63,269 bases of DNA from an uncultured Holophagaceae bacterium (GTDB lineage: Bacteria > Acidobacteriota > Holophagae > Holophagales > Holophagaceae), in the NCBI GenBank assembly GCA_903884655.1, contig CAISFO010000016.1:1-63269 (forward strand), written 5' to 3'. Positions 26,326 through 36,829 of the stretch are shown one piece after another; within the stretch, counting starts at the first letter, position 1, and every line of letters starts with the position of its first letter. Both the position numbers and the translations under genes were made by a program. Under the pieces are notes generated by a model. It worked only from the letters and a program-made list of their open reading frames with translations, did not search any database and was not told the DNA's origin.

Positions 26326-27689
26326 TGGCGAAAGCCTCGTCCCATTTTGAATGCACGGCCTGCGGCGCCCGCCATCCCAAGGCCATGGGGAAGTGCACGT
26401 CCTGCGGCGCCTGGGATTCCATCCAGGAGGTGCGCGGCGCCCTGAAGCGGGACCTCCAGCGGGCCGGTTCCGCCTATGCCCAGAGCCACTACACCGGCCC
26501 CGTGGCACTGCCCGATGTGGATGTCACGGATACGCAGCGCAAGCCCACCGGGCTCGCGGAGCTGGACCGAGTGCTGGGCGGGGGGGTGGTGCCGGGCATG
26601 GTGGCCCTGCTGGGCGGCGAGCCGGGCATCGGCAAGTCCACCTTGTTGCTGCAGTGGGCGGCCACAGCTGCGGGCACGGTGCTCTACGCGAGCGGCGAGG
26701 AGAGCGAGCGCCAGATCAAGCTGCGGGCCCAGCGCCTGGGCGCCGAGCACCCCGGCATCCACCTGCTGGCGGAAACCGACGTGCGTCGCATCCTCGAGGA
26801 GGCCGAGCGCATGAAGCCTGGACTGCTCCTGGTGGACAGCATCCAGACGCTCTTCGATCCCGACTTCGAAAGCAGCGCCGGCAGCGTGAGCCAGGTGCGG
26901 GGTTGCGCGGCCCTGCTCACCCGCTGGGCCAAGACCACGGGCACACCCCTGGTGCTGGTGGGCCATGTCACTAAGGACGGCAGCCTGGCCGGGCCCAAGG
27001 TGCTCGAACACCTGGTGGACACGGTGCTCTCCTTCGAAGGCGACCGGCACCACCATCACCGCCTGCTGAGGACCCTGAAGAACCGCTTCGGCGCGGCTTT
27101 CGAGCTGGGAGTCTTCGCCATGACCGAGCGGGGCCTGGTGCCCGCCGAAGGCAACCCCTTCTTCCTGGACGCCGAGCCGAGGCCAGGTTGCGCCGCCACG
27201 GTTGTGCTCAGCGGCACCCGGCCCATGGTGGTGGAGATCCAGGCCCTGGTCGCCGCCGCAGGCCTGGGCATCCCCCGGCGCACGGCCCTGGGCATCGATG
27301 GCCAGCGCCTGGCCATGCTCTGCGCCGTGGCCGAGCGACGCGGCGGCGTGCAGCTGCACGACCGGGATATCTACCTGAACGTGGCCGGGGGCCTGGAGAT
27401 CGAGGATCCCGCTGCGGATCTGGCGGTCATTGCCGCGCTGTGCAGCAGCGCCGGAGGCCGCCTGCTGGCGGAGAAGTGCCTCTTCATGGGCGAGGTGGGG
27501 CTCACCGGGGAAGTCCGCCCCGTGGCCCAGCTGCCCCTGCGCTTGCAGGAAGGTGCCCGCCTGGGCTTCGCCCGCGCCGCGGTGCCCCGCCTGGGCCTCG
27601 AAGGCAAGAGTCCGCTTGAGCTGTTCCCGGAGACCAGCGTGGAGCGGCTGCGGTCGAAAGCCTGGCTGAAGGGCGTCGTGGAGGAATAG
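26325..27689 (+). CDS. radA: DNA repair protein RadA
   Basis: 454 residues from the ATG at 26325, overlapping the previous stop by one base (a GTG one codon earlier is possible). N-terminal C4 zinc finger (CTACGARH and CTSCGAWDS); RecA-like core with Walker A GGEPGIGKSTLL near residue 96; the RadA-specific KNRFG motif near 253; and a Lon-protease-like C-terminal domain (AGGRLLAEKCLFMGEVGL). It is a branch-migration helicase in recombinational repair. Length and all signature motifs are normal. Confidence 0.97.
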   Translation: MAKASSHFECTACGARHPKAMGKCTSCGAWDSIQEVRGALKRDLQRAGSAYAQSHYTGPVALPDVDVTDTQRKPTGLAELDRVLGGGVVPGMVALLGGEPGIGKSTLLLQWAATAAGTVLYASGEESERQIKLRAQRLGAEHPGIHLLAETDVRRILEEAERMKPGLLLVDSIQTLFDPDFESSAGSVSQVRGCAALLTRWAKTTGTPLVLVGHVTKDGSLAGPKVLEHLVDTVLSFEGDRHHHHRLLRTLKNRFGAAFELGVFAMTERGLVPAEGNPFFLDAEPRPGCAATVVLSGTRPMVVEIQALVAAAGLGIPRRTALGIDGQRLAMLCAVAERRGGVQLHDRDIYLNVAGGLEIEDPAADLAVIAALCSSAGGRLLAEKCLFMGEVGLTGEVRPVAQLPLRLQEGARLGFARAAVPRLGLEGKSPLELFPETSVERLRSKAWLKGVVEE

Positions 27690-27756
27690 CGCCGCGCCCT
27701 CAGATGCCCTGGGCCCCGCCGGCATCCAAGTCAGGAGATCGAAAGGAGACGGAGTC

Positions 27757-28644
27757 ATGCCAGCCTGGCGCGCCCTGGCGTTCTTCCTGGCCTGTCTTGG
27801 CTGCCATGGCCAGGGCACGACGAAGGAACTGCTCCGCTCGCAGCTGCTGAACCGGGATGTCCCCCTCGTGGTCCATGTGCCCACTGCCGCTTGCGTGGCC
27901 CGCTGGTCGTCGGCGCATCCTGGCTCACCCCTGCGGCTGGTGCTCTTCCTGCCGGGAGCCTTCGACGGTCCAGAGGATTTCACCAGGGAAGGTCTGGGCA
28001 CTTTTCTCTCGAGCGAGGAAGCCAAGGGGAACCTTCCTCCGAGCCTCTGGGTGGCGGTGACGCACTTCCGGGGCTGGTATGCCGATCGGGCGGACGGCAC
28101 GTTTCCCTACGAGCGGTTCCTCATGGACGAATTGATTCCGCGCATGGAGGCGCGATATCCCGGGTTCGGAGGAAGTGGCTCCACACGCTCCGTCGCCGGC
28201 CTCAGCATGGGCGGCTTCGGCGCCCTGAACGTGGCGGTCCACAGCGGCGCCTTCTCGAAGTGCCTGGCCCTTTCCCCGGCCCTGATTGAACCTCCCTTCC
28301 CCCAGGTGGGCTGGTTCATCCGGCGCAGCCTGAAACAAACCTTCACCTTGGACCCCACCGTGTTCGCACCCTGGAATCCCTGGAAGCACCTCGGGGGGGC
28401 CTGCGAGCTGGTGGTCGGTTGCGGTACGGAGGACAGGTACGGCCTGGCCGGGGCCTGCCGCGACTTCGCCCAGGTCTGCCTGGAACGGAACCGACCCCTG
28501 GTACTGGAACTGCGTCCGGGTGGGCACGACTGGACCTACTGGACACCCGCCTTCAAGCGGTGGATGCCCTGGCTGCTGGGCACGCCCGCCATGCCTGGGG
28601 AGTCTGTGCCGGGAATCCCGTTCGGCCCTATGATCGGTCCATGA
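27757..28644 (+). CDS. Secreted esterase-like alpha/beta hydrolase
   Basis: 295 residues. A hydrophobic N-terminus (ALAFFLACLGC) is a signal peptide, with cysteines at 13 and 16 that could serve as a lipoprotein site although the lipobox is imperfect. VAGLSMGGFGALNVA carries the G-x-S-x-G nucleophile elbow of the esterase D/antigen 85-like family, and the GGHDWTYW near the C-terminus supplies the catalytic His. The acid residue is probably in CGTEDRYG. It likely hydrolyses esters outside the cytoplasm; the substrate is unknown. Its stop overlaps the next start (ATGA), so the two are coupled. Confidence 0.8.
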   Translation: MPAWRALAFFLACLGCHGQGTTKELLRSQLLNRDVPLVVHVPTAACVARWSSAHPGSPLRLVLFLPGAFDGPEDFTREGLGTFLSSEEAKGNLPPSLWVAVTHFRGWYADRADGTFPYERFLMDELIPRMEARYPGFGGSGSTRSVAGLSMGGFGALNVAVHSGAFSKCLALSPALIEPPFPQVGWFIRRSLKQTFTLDPTVFAPWNPWKHLGGACELVVGCGTEDRYGLAGACRDFAQVCLERNRPLVLELRPGGHDWTYWTPAFKRWMPWLLGTPAMPGESVPGIPFGPMIGP

Positions 28645-29624
28645 CCTGGAAGCCCAGCCCCCTGGCAGGCGTCGACCATCGCGCCCTGCCCCTCGACCCC
28701 ATGCAGGGCTACCTGTTGTCGCGGCTGGACGGGACCATGGACGTGCCCACCCTCGCCGCCCTCCTGAACCTTGGCGAGGACCGGGTGGCGGCCATGCTGA
28801 GTGACCTGGTCAAGCTGGGCGCGGTGGATTCCGCCGTGCCGGTGACCCAGCGTCTCCCAGCCCCGTCCGTTGAAGTGCCAGCCGAGCCCCTGACTGCGCC
28901 GGATGAGGTGCCGGAGGAAGAGGATTCCCCGGCTCTCCGGGCCCGGACCGCCACCCATCGCCAGCTCTTCGAGCAGCACCTGCATGCCCGCCCCCTCGAC
29001 CAGCGGGTGGCCCAGGCGAAGGTGGCCGTGGAACCGGATCTGAGCGCCTGGTGCTTCGACCCCACCACGGAAGTCATCCGCGCCCTGCTGGAAAACCCGA
29101 GGCTCACCACCCTCCATGCCCGGCTCATCGCGGCCCACCATCGGACTGTGGCCGGTCTGGAGGCCCTGGGCAGCCGCGTGGCCTTCACCAACGATCAGGG
29201 AGTCCGGCGGGCCCTCCTGCAGAACCCGCTGCTGCCGAACGGGCTCTTCCGGCGGCTCTGGTCCTCCCGGCGTCTGCTGGATCAGTTCCTCGTGGCCATT
29301 TCCCGGGAGGCACCAGAGCAGGTGAAGGCCATGGCGCGGGATCTGCTGCGGGCCACCTTCAACCAGCGACCGGGCGAAGAGCGGGTGGATCTCATCCTGT
29401 CGACCGAAGGCCGCTGCCTCGCCAGTCTGGTGGGCGCCACCCTCGACAGCCAGGCCACGGCGCTCATGTGCCGCCGCACCTACATCTCCACCCTGCTCAT
29501 CCAGAACATCGCCCGCTGGAGCGCCGCCCCGCCCCCCCTCATCGCCCACCTGCGCCGCCAGGATGTCGTGAAGCGCAATCCCGTCCTGCGTCAGATGCTC
29601 GAGCGGCACCCGAACGCGTCATAA
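28641..29624 (+). CDS. Hypothetical protein with winged-helix-like N-terminus
   Basis: 327 residues from the ATG at 28641, which overlaps the esterase stop. I do not recognise the family. Residues about 15-65 (LDPMQGYLLSRLDGTMDVPT onwards) resemble the small helical domain found at the ends of response regulators and DUF4388-type proteins, where a short wing ends in KLGAV. A Pro/Glu-rich linker (about 70-100) follows, then an alpha-helical C-terminal two thirds with repeated hydrophobic helices (NPRLTTLHARLIAAHH, NPLLPNGLFRRLW), perhaps HEAT-like. No signal peptide, so cytoplasmic. The next element is a long palindromic repeat before a convergent gene. Confidence 0.8.
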   Translation: MTWKPSPLAGVDHRALPLDPMQGYLLSRLDGTMDVPTLAALLNLGEDRVAAMLSDLVKLGAVDSAVPVTQRLPAPSVEVPAEPLTAPDEVPEEEDSPALRARTATHRQLFEQHLHARPLDQRVAQAKVAVEPDLSAWCFDPTTEVIRALLENPRLTTLHARLIAAHHRTVAGLEALGSRVAFTNDQGVRRALLQNPLLPNGLFRRLWSSRRLLDQFLVAISREAPEQVKAMARDLLRATFNQRPGEERVDLILSTEGRCLASLVGATLDSQATALMCRRTYISTLLIQNIARWSAAPPPLIAHLRRQDVVKRNPVLRQMLERHPNAS

Positions 29625-29649
29625 CGGACGGTAATCAAAAAGAAGCTGA

Positions 29650-29837
29650 AACCGCGAAATTCGCGAAACGCCCTGTGGGCGCGCGAAAAGGGGAAATAGA
29701 AATTTGTCCCTTTCTTTGCATGGGACGGATCTAGTGGCTTAGCCGGATTGGTATGCCCGGTCCAGAAACTGCTATGGATCCGGAATCGGATACAGTCCAT
29801 TCAGACTTTTTCGCGCACTTTCGCGTTTTTCGCGGTT
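29650..29837. repeat. Long imperfect palindrome of the CGCGAAA type (copy 2)
   Basis: Outer arms 29650-29668 and 29819-29837 pair with two adjacent mismatches out of 19 (left arm AACCGCGAAATTCGCGAAA). Inside are a GGGCGCGCGAAAA stretch and about 120 bases of non-repeat sequence. It sits between convergent gene ends, as do the copies at 23431 and 59441. Confidence 0.85.
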
Positions 29838-29854
29838 GCTTTTTTCGTCTCGGG

Positions 29855-31582
29855 TTATGAGTAAAGGCGCTGCAGGCCTGGATCCTGGGTCAGTTCTTCG
29901 ATGAGGTCGCGGACACTCACCAGGTCGCGGAGCTTGGCGCCGTTGCTGCCGGTGAAGAAAAGGCCGCTTTCCTCGTTGCCCTGCATGGCGTCCGCCAGCC
30001 GGTCAGCGATGCAGTAGCCCACGGCCATGGCGCCCTTGCCGTGACCACAGGGGGAGAGGCAGTTGCTCACGCAGCGGATCTGCGGGGCGGTGCCTGCCTC
30101 GATGCGCCGCTGCAGGCTGGTGCGCACGCCGCGAGCGGGCAGTCCCACGGGCGATTTCATCAGGCCGATGTCCTCGGCCTTGGCGCGGAGGATGACTTCC
30201 TTGAAGATGGGCGAGGCATCGCACTCGAAGGTGCCGATGAAGCGGGTGCCCATCTGCACGCCGTCGGCGCCCAGCGCCAGGAAACGCTGGATGTCCGCGT
30301 GATCCCAGACGCCACCCGCCACCAGGATGGGAAAGTCGCCCCACTTGTTCCGCTCCTCGATGACCTCGGGGAGGATGTTTTCAAGCGTATGGGCGGGATC
30401 CAGGCAGCCATCGTGGCTGAAGCCCTGGTGGCCACCGCTCTCGGGACCTTCCAGCACCACTGCGTCGGGCAGCCGGTTGTACTTGCGCTGCCACTGTTTG
30501 CAGATCACCTGGAGGGCACGGCCGGAGGACACGATGGGCACCAGCGCCACATCCGCATCGCCCACATAGCCGGGGAGCGCCAGGGGCAGGCCGGCGCCCG
30601 ACACGATCATCTGGGCCCCACCCGCCATGGCGGCGCGCACGGCGGACTCATAGCCTTCGATGGCGCAGAGGATGTTCACCCCCACCGCGCCGCGGCCACC
30701 GGAGCGCTCGCGCGCCTCACGGACGATCCATTCCAGGGCCTTGGGAGGATTCAAGGCATCGGTGCCGTCGGGACGGCCCAGGCGCATCTTCGGGTTGGCG
30801 GAGCCGTGGTAGCCCGTGCCGATGGCCGACACCAGGCCCACGCAGCCGGCACTGGCCACGGCGCCGGCCAGACCTTCCCAGGACACGCCCACGCCCATGC
30901 CGCCCTGCTGAATGGGATAGGCCAGATCGAGGTTACGGATGCGCAGGCGCGGCAGGGTGCAGGCGCCGCGACGGACGAAAGCCTGGGCCATGGAATCCAG
31001 CCCGGCCATGAGGCGGGTCCGGAAGGCGGCCAGGGGAGATGAGTCAAGCAGACCGGGCGTGCGGGGTTGCAGTCCGATGGCCCCATCCGCCATGGCCTGA
31101 CGGGCCTCGGCTTCGGTATCCGCCACGGCCATCACGGGCAGGCCCAGACTGCGCAGGGACGCCACGTCGCAGGCCCTGGCCAGCAGGGCGGCGGCGCCAC
31201 CGGCCTTGGCCTTGGCACCCTCTTCGGGATTCTGCACCGCCACCAGGCGGGGCATGTTGGCATGGCGCAGGACGGCAAGGGAGGGCGGCAGTTCAGCCGT
31301 GTGCAGCAGGAACGCCACGCCGGCCTCACGGGCGGCGGTCATCACATTGTCCGCGCTGTCCCTCAGACCCCGGAGATCCAGACCGATCTTGGCGCCTTCG
31401 CGCATGGAGGCCTTCAGCTCCTGAAGACGCTCCCGGAGCTTGGCGGTATCGGGGAAGGCCTCCGTGCGGGGAAGCGCCCATCCACCAGCCCGCAGGAAGG
31501 CCGCCTGGAAATCCAGGGAGCCTGGCGCCTGCCAGCCCTGGAGGGTGGGAAGCGTGGCGGTCTTGAAGAAGGATTCGGCCAT
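29855..31582 (-). CDS. Nitronate monooxygenase-like flavoprotein with N-terminal extension
   Basis: 575 residues. The C-terminal 370 are a nitronate monooxygenase/2-nitropropane dioxygenase TIM barrel binding FMN: YPIQQGGMGVGVSWEGLAGA near residue 220, GAQMIVSGAGLPLALPG, LEGPESGGHQG with the likely catalytic His, and AGGVWDHADIQRFLALGADG near 430. The N-terminal 200 residues are extra and contain half-barrel-like strands (MPRLVAVQNPEEG, LPVMAVADTEAEA), suggesting a degenerate duplicated barrel. The late CVSNCLSPCGHG may bind metal or a cluster (inference). The natural substrate is unknown. It lies downstream of ilvC on the same strand, beyond a terminator-like hairpin. Confidence 0.85.
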   Translation of the reverse strand: MAESFFKTATLPTLQGWQAPGSLDFQAAFLRAGGWALPRTEAFPDTAKLRERLQELKASMREGAKIGLDLRGLRDSADNVMTAAREAGVAFLLHTAELPPSLAVLRHANMPRLVAVQNPEEGAKAKAGGAAALLARACDVASLRSLGLPVMAVADTEAEARQAMADGAIGLQPRTPGLLDSSPLAAFRTRLMAGLDSMAQAFVRRGACTLPRLRIRNLDLAYPIQQGGMGVGVSWEGLAGAVASAGCVGLVSAIGTGYHGSANPKMRLGRPDGTDALNPPKALEWIVREARERSGGRGAVGVNILCAIEGYESAVRAAMAGGAQMIVSGAGLPLALPGYVGDADVALVPIVSSGRALQVICKQWQRKYNRLPDAVVLEGPESGGHQGFSHDGCLDPAHTLENILPEVIEERNKWGDFPILVAGGVWDHADIQRFLALGADGVQMGTRFIGTFECDASPIFKEVILRAKAEDIGLMKSPVGLPARGVRTSLQRRIEAGTAPQIRCVSNCLSPCGHGKGAMAVGYCIADRLADAMQGNEESGLFFTGSNGAKLRDLVSVRDLIEELTQDPGLQRLYS

Positions 31583-31645
31583 TCACGGCTCCGGTGCGTG
31601 GACATATGGCTCCACACAAGACCTCATTGTGAGGCCAAAAAGCCA

Positions 31646-31696
31646 GTGACGGGATAAAGGATTTGACCTCAGGTCAATACGCCTCTACCCCGTCAC
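31646..31696 (-). terminator. Nested hairpin after ilvC
   Basis: Outer arms GTGACGGG (31646-31653) and CCCGTCAC (31689-31696) enclose an inner palindrome TTGACCT-C-AGGTCAA (31663-31677). On the minus strand, downstream of the ilvC stop, the structure is followed by CTGGCTTTTT, so it probably terminates the leu/ilv operon. The inner palindrome resembles one at 60573-60605. Confidence 0.6.
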
Positions 31697-31705
31697 GGGA
31701 ATTGC

Positions 31706-33308
<1,603 letters not shown>

Positions 33309-33322
33309 GGGGACTCCTTGAT

Positions 33323-35041
33323 TCAGACGGGATCGGATCCGGTTTCGGCCAGGACGCTGGGGGCCGGGCGGCGGATCATGTCGTGCAGGGCTGCACCCGC
33401 GGGCACCATGGGGTACACGCTGTCCTCCTGCTCGACCTTGAATTCGATGAGGGCGGTGCCCTTGGCAGCGCGGGCACTTTCCACGGCCGCCGCCAGATCC
33501 CCCCGGCACTCCACCCGCTGGCCATGGATGCCGAAGGCGTCCGCCAGCTTCACGAAGTCCGGGGACAGGATCGGCGTCGCGGCGTAGCGTCCCTCGTAGA
33601 ACAGGGCCTGCCACTGGCGGACCATGCCGAGGTAACCGTTGTTGATGACGGCGATGTTGACCTTGATGTCCTCCTGCACGGCGGTCATCAGCTCCGCGAA
33701 GGTCATCTGGAAGCCGCCATCCCCCGCCACCACCCAGACCTCGGCCTCGGGCCGGGCGAACTTGGCGCCGATGGCCGCAGGGAGGGCGAAGCCCATGGTC
33801 CCTGCCCCACCGCTGGTGATGAGGCTGCGCTCGCCATCGTGCTTGTAGTACTGGGCCTCCCACATCTGGTGCTGGCCGACGTCCGTCACCACCACCGCCT
33901 CGCCCTTCGTGAGGCGCCAGAGGTCGTGCATGACATGGGCGGCGTAGAGGTGGCCGTCGTCGGGCAGGTTCTTGATGTCGCGCACGGCGGAGTCACCCTT
34001 CCACTCGCGGATGGCGCCCAGCCAGTCCGAGCGATCGGCCACCGGGACCGCGGGCAGGAGGGCCCGCAGCACGTCACCCAGGTCCGCGGCGATGGCCACG
34101 TCCACGGGCACCAGCTTGTTCAGCTCGCTGGCGTCGATGTCGATGTGGATCTTCTTCGCATGGGGCGCGTACTCCTTGAGCTTGCCGGTCACGCGATCGT
34201 CAAAGCGCATGCCCAGGGCGATGAGAAGATCCGCCTCCTGGATGGCGCGGTTCACCCACGATTCGCCGTGCATGCCCATCATGCCAAGGCTCAGGGGATG
34301 GGTGGCGGGCACAGCGCCGAGGCCCAGGAGGGTGAGGGCGAAGGGGATGTCGGCGCGCTCGGCGAGGGCCAGTACCTCGGCCCGGGCATTGGAGAGCTGG
34401 ATGCCATGGCCCGCAAGGATGATGGGCCGCTTGGCCGAACGGATGAGCTCGAGGGCCCTGTCCAGCTCCGACCGGTCCAGCGGGAGGGGGAGGTGGCGCA
34501 GGTGGCGCTTGGGTTCGGCCCCTTCCCAGTCCAGGGTCGCCCGGGACTGCTGGGCGTCCTTGGTGATGTCCACCAGCACTGGGCCGGGGCGCCCGCTGCG
34601 GGCCACGGCGAAGGCCTCGCGGATGGCCGGCATCACGTCCTCGGCCCGGGTGACCAGGTAGTTGTGCTTGGTGACCGGCAGGGTGATGCCCGTGATATCC
34701 ACTTCCTGGAAGGCGTCGGTGCCCAGCAGTCCGGACCCGACCTGGCCCGTGATGGCCACCAGCGGCGTGGAGTCGAGCATGGCGGTGGCCAGCCCCGTGA
34801 CGAGGTTGGTGGCACCGGGTCCGGACGTGGCCACGACCACGCCCACTCGGCCGCTGGCCCGGGCATAGCCATCGGCCATGTGCACGGCGCTCTGCTCGTG
34901 GCGCACCAGCACATGCCGGACGGGGTACTCGGTCATGGCGTCATAGGTCGGCAGGATGGCGCCGCCGGGATAGCCGAACACGATCTCCACGCCCTCGCGG
35001 ATCAGGCTTTCCCAAATAAGCTGCGCTCCCGTATGGGACAT
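33323..35041 (-). CDS. ilvB: Acetolactate synthase large (catalytic) subunit
   Basis: 572 residues from the ATG at 35041, which follows a strong AGGAGGGG; a GTG six codons earlier is less likely. GYPGGAILPTYDAM and RHEQSAVHMADGYARA near the N-terminus hold the catalytic Glu of the thiamine diphosphate family; VAGDGGFQMTFAEL with VINNGYLGMVRQWQ binds thiamine diphosphate and Mg. It makes acetolactate from two pyruvates or acetohydroxybutyrate from pyruvate and 2-oxobutyrate. In this operon it is separated from leuA by a possible 28-codon ORF. Confidence 0.97.
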   Translation of the reverse strand: MSHTGAQLIWESLIREGVEIVFGYPGGAILPTYDAMTEYPVRHVLVRHEQSAVHMADGYARASGRVGVVVATSGPGATNLVTGLATAMLDSTPLVAITGQVGSGLLGTDAFQEVDITGITLPVTKHNYLVTRAEDVMPAIREAFAVARSGRPGPVLVDITKDAQQSRATLDWEGAEPKRHLRHLPLPLDRSELDRALELIRSAKRPIILAGHGIQLSNARAEVLALAERADIPFALTLLGLGAVPATHPLSLGMMGMHGESWVNRAIQEADLLIALGMRFDDRVTGKLKEYAPHAKKIHIDIDASELNKLVPVDVAIAADLGDVLRALLPAVPVADRSDWLGAIREWKGDSAVRDIKNLPDDGHLYAAHVMHDLWRLTKGEAVVVTDVGQHQMWEAQYYKHDGERSLITSGGAGTMGFALPAAIGAKFARPEAEVWVVAGDGGFQMTFAELMTAVQEDIKVNIAVINNGYLGMVRQWQALFYEGRYAATPILSPDFVKLADAFGIHGQRVECRGDLAAAVESARAAKGTALIEFKVEQEDSVYPMVPAGAALHDMIRRPAPSVLAETGSDPV

Positions 35042-35055
35042 GGACCCCTCCTGGT

Positions 35056-35142
35056 TCACTGGGCGATGGTGCTGGCGGCTTCAGCGGCGATGGCGGTGTA
35101 GTCGGCCGGAACACCGGTCCGCTGGCGCTGGTGATCGGTCAT
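35056..35142 (-). CDS. Possible 28-residue peptide between leuA and ilvB
   Basis: An ATG at 35142 shares one base with the leuA stop (TGATG) and opens a 28-codon frame beginning [15 protein letters not shown] and ending STIAQ, with its stop 14 bases before the ilvB start and overlapping the ilvB ribosome-site region. The tight packing suggests it passes ribosomes from leuA to ilvB. It may be a real small protein or only a coupling device; nothing in it is recognisable. Confidence 0.35.
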   Translation of the reverse strand: MTDHQRQRTGVPADYTAIAAEAASTIAQ

Positions 35143-36692
35143 CAATGGCTCGTTTCCACGGCTGCCGGAGCATGGCCGCGTTTCGCGAACAGGACCTTGT
35201 TGGTGGCGTTGAGGTAGGCTCGCAGGCTGGCCTCGACGATGTCGGTGCTGGCGCCCTTGCCGCCCTGGGCCACGCCGTCGAACTCCACCTGGATGAAGAC
35301 CTCGCCCACGGCATCGGCACCGCCGGTGATGGCGTGGATCCGGAAATCCAGCAGGCGGCCCTTCAGGCCCGTGAGCTTGTCCACGGCTGCGAACACGGCA
35401 TTCACCGGGCCGTCGCCCAGGGCCGTTTCCGTCACCTCGCCGCCCTCGTCCGAAGCCAGGGTGACCAGGGCCGTGGCGAACATCGACGTGCCCGCCGTGG
35501 CCTGGAGGGCCCGCAGCTTGTAGGTTTCGGGGATGTGGGTGAGGCCATCCCGGACGATGGCCAGAAGATCCTCGTCGAAGATCTCCTTCTTCTGGTCGCT
35601 GAGCTTGTTGAAGAGCTTGTAGGCCTTGTCCAGTTCCGTGCGGCCCAGGGGATAGCCCAGTTCCTCGAAGCGCTTGGCCAGGGCGTGGCGGCCCGAGTGC
35701 TTGCCCAGCACCAGGTTGGTGTGGCGCACCCCCACGGATTCGGGCGTCATGATCTCGTAGGTGGAGTGGTGGCTCAGCATGCCGTGCTGGTGGATGCCGC
35801 TCTCGTGGGCAAAGGCGTTGCGGCCCACGATGGCCTTGTTGGGCTGCACCTCGATGCCCGTGATGTTCACCAGGGTCTGGCTGGTGCGATAGATGGCCTC
35901 CTGGTTCACACCCGTGGCGAAGGGCATCACATCCCGGCGCACGGAGAGGCCCATGACCACTTCCTCCAGGGCTGCATTGCCGGCCCGTTCGCCGATGCCA
36001 TTGACCGTGCACTCCACCTGCCGGGCCCCGGCGGACACGGCGGCCAGGGAATTGGCCACGGCCAGGCCCAGATCGTTGTGGCAGTGCACGCTGATGGTCA
36101 CGCCGTCGATGCCCGGAACCCGCTCCTTCAGGAAGCGGATGAGCTTCGCGTATTCGTCAGGCACCGTGTAGCCCACGGTATCGGGCACGTTCAGCACGGT
36201 GGCACCCGCCTCGATGGCCACCGTGAAGGCCTCCACCAGGAATTCCCAGTCGCTCCGGGTGGCGTCCTCCGCGGAGAATTCCACGTCCGGACAGAGGGAC
36301 TTGGCCAGCCCCACGCCCTCGCGGATCATCACCAAGGCCTCGGCGCGGGTCTTCTTCAGCTTGTGCGTCAGGTGGATGTCGGACGTGGCCAGGAAGGTAT
36401 GGATCCTGGGGCGGGTCGCATCCTGGAGTGCCTCCCAAGCCCGCTGGATGTCCTTGGGCATGGTCCGGCAAAGGGCCGCGATGATGGGCTTGCGGCAGGT
36501 GCGGGCGATGGTCTGCACCGCTGCGAAGTCGTCGTCCGAGGAAACGGGGAAGCCCGCCTCGATGACATCCACGCCCAGGGCCTCCAGCTGCAGGGCCATC
36601 TGCAGCTTCTCGTCCAGGTTCATGCTGCAGCCTGGCGACTGCTCGCCGTCGCGAAGGGTGGTATCGAAGATGGTGATCCGCTCAGTACCCAT
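35142..36692 (-). CDS. leuA: 2-Isopropylmalate synthase
   Basis: 516 residues from the ATG at 36692 ([20 protein letters not shown]), with AAGGAG upstream. [13 protein letters not shown] is the metal and acyl-CoA site; [17 protein letters not shown] supplies the metal His pair; the C-terminal regulatory domain (about 390-510) binds leucine. It condenses 2-oxoisovalerate with acetyl-CoA, the first leucine-specific step. It leads the operon leuA-(small ORF)-ilvB-ilvN-ilvC and is divergent from a LysR regulator. A related cimA lies at 51840-53420; this gene groups with LeuA by its [13 protein letters not shown] segment. Confidence 0.95.
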   Translation of the reverse strand: MGTERITIFDTTLRDGEQSPGCSMNLDEKLQMALQLEALGVDVIEAGFPVSSDDDFAAVQTIARTCRKPIIAALCRTMPKDIQRAWEALQDATRPRIHTFLATSDIHLTHKLKKTRAEALVMIREGVGLAKSLCPDVEFSAEDATRSDWEFLVEAFTVAIEAGATVLNVPDTVGYTVPDEYAKLIRFLKERVPGIDGVTISVHCHNDLGLAVANSLAAVSAGARQVECTVNGIGERAGNAALEEVVMGLSVRRDVMPFATGVNQEAIYRTSQTLVNITGIEVQPNKAIVGRNAFAHESGIHQHGMLSHHSTYEIMTPESVGVRHTNLVLGKHSGRHALAKRFEELGYPLGRTELDKAYKLFNKLSDQKKEIFDEDLLAIVRDGLTHIPETYKLRALQATAGTSMFATALVTLASDEGGEVTETALGDGPVNAVFAAVDKLTGLKGRLLDFRIHAITGGADAVGEVFIQVEFDGVAQGGKGASTDIVEASLRAYLNATNKVLFAKRGHAPAAVETSH

Positions 36693-36829
36693 AGTGTGGG
36701 AACTCCTTGGTCCAGCATGTGCCGGAGGGATCAATTGACGATGGCGCGTCTCGTCCCATAAATACATTTAATTTTTTTTATTATTCCATAAGTATTTCAA
36801 CTAATCTTGAAAATCGCACGGGAGCCCCC
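36693..36829. promoter_or_regulatory. leuA-lysR divergent promoter region with direct repeats
   Basis: 137 bases with an A/T-rich core. The 9-mer CCATAARTA occurs at 36756-36764 and 36786-36794, exactly 30 bases apart (about three helical turns) and on the same strand, a good candidate binding pair for the LysR protein. A leftward -35 TTGAAA can be drawn near the second copy; the promoters are otherwise unclear. Confidence 0.5.

Noticed and set aside
36693..36829. A leucine-rich leader peptide attenuator or T-box for leuA
   Set aside because: The 137-base gap has no leucine-codon run with terminator, and no T-box core was seen.
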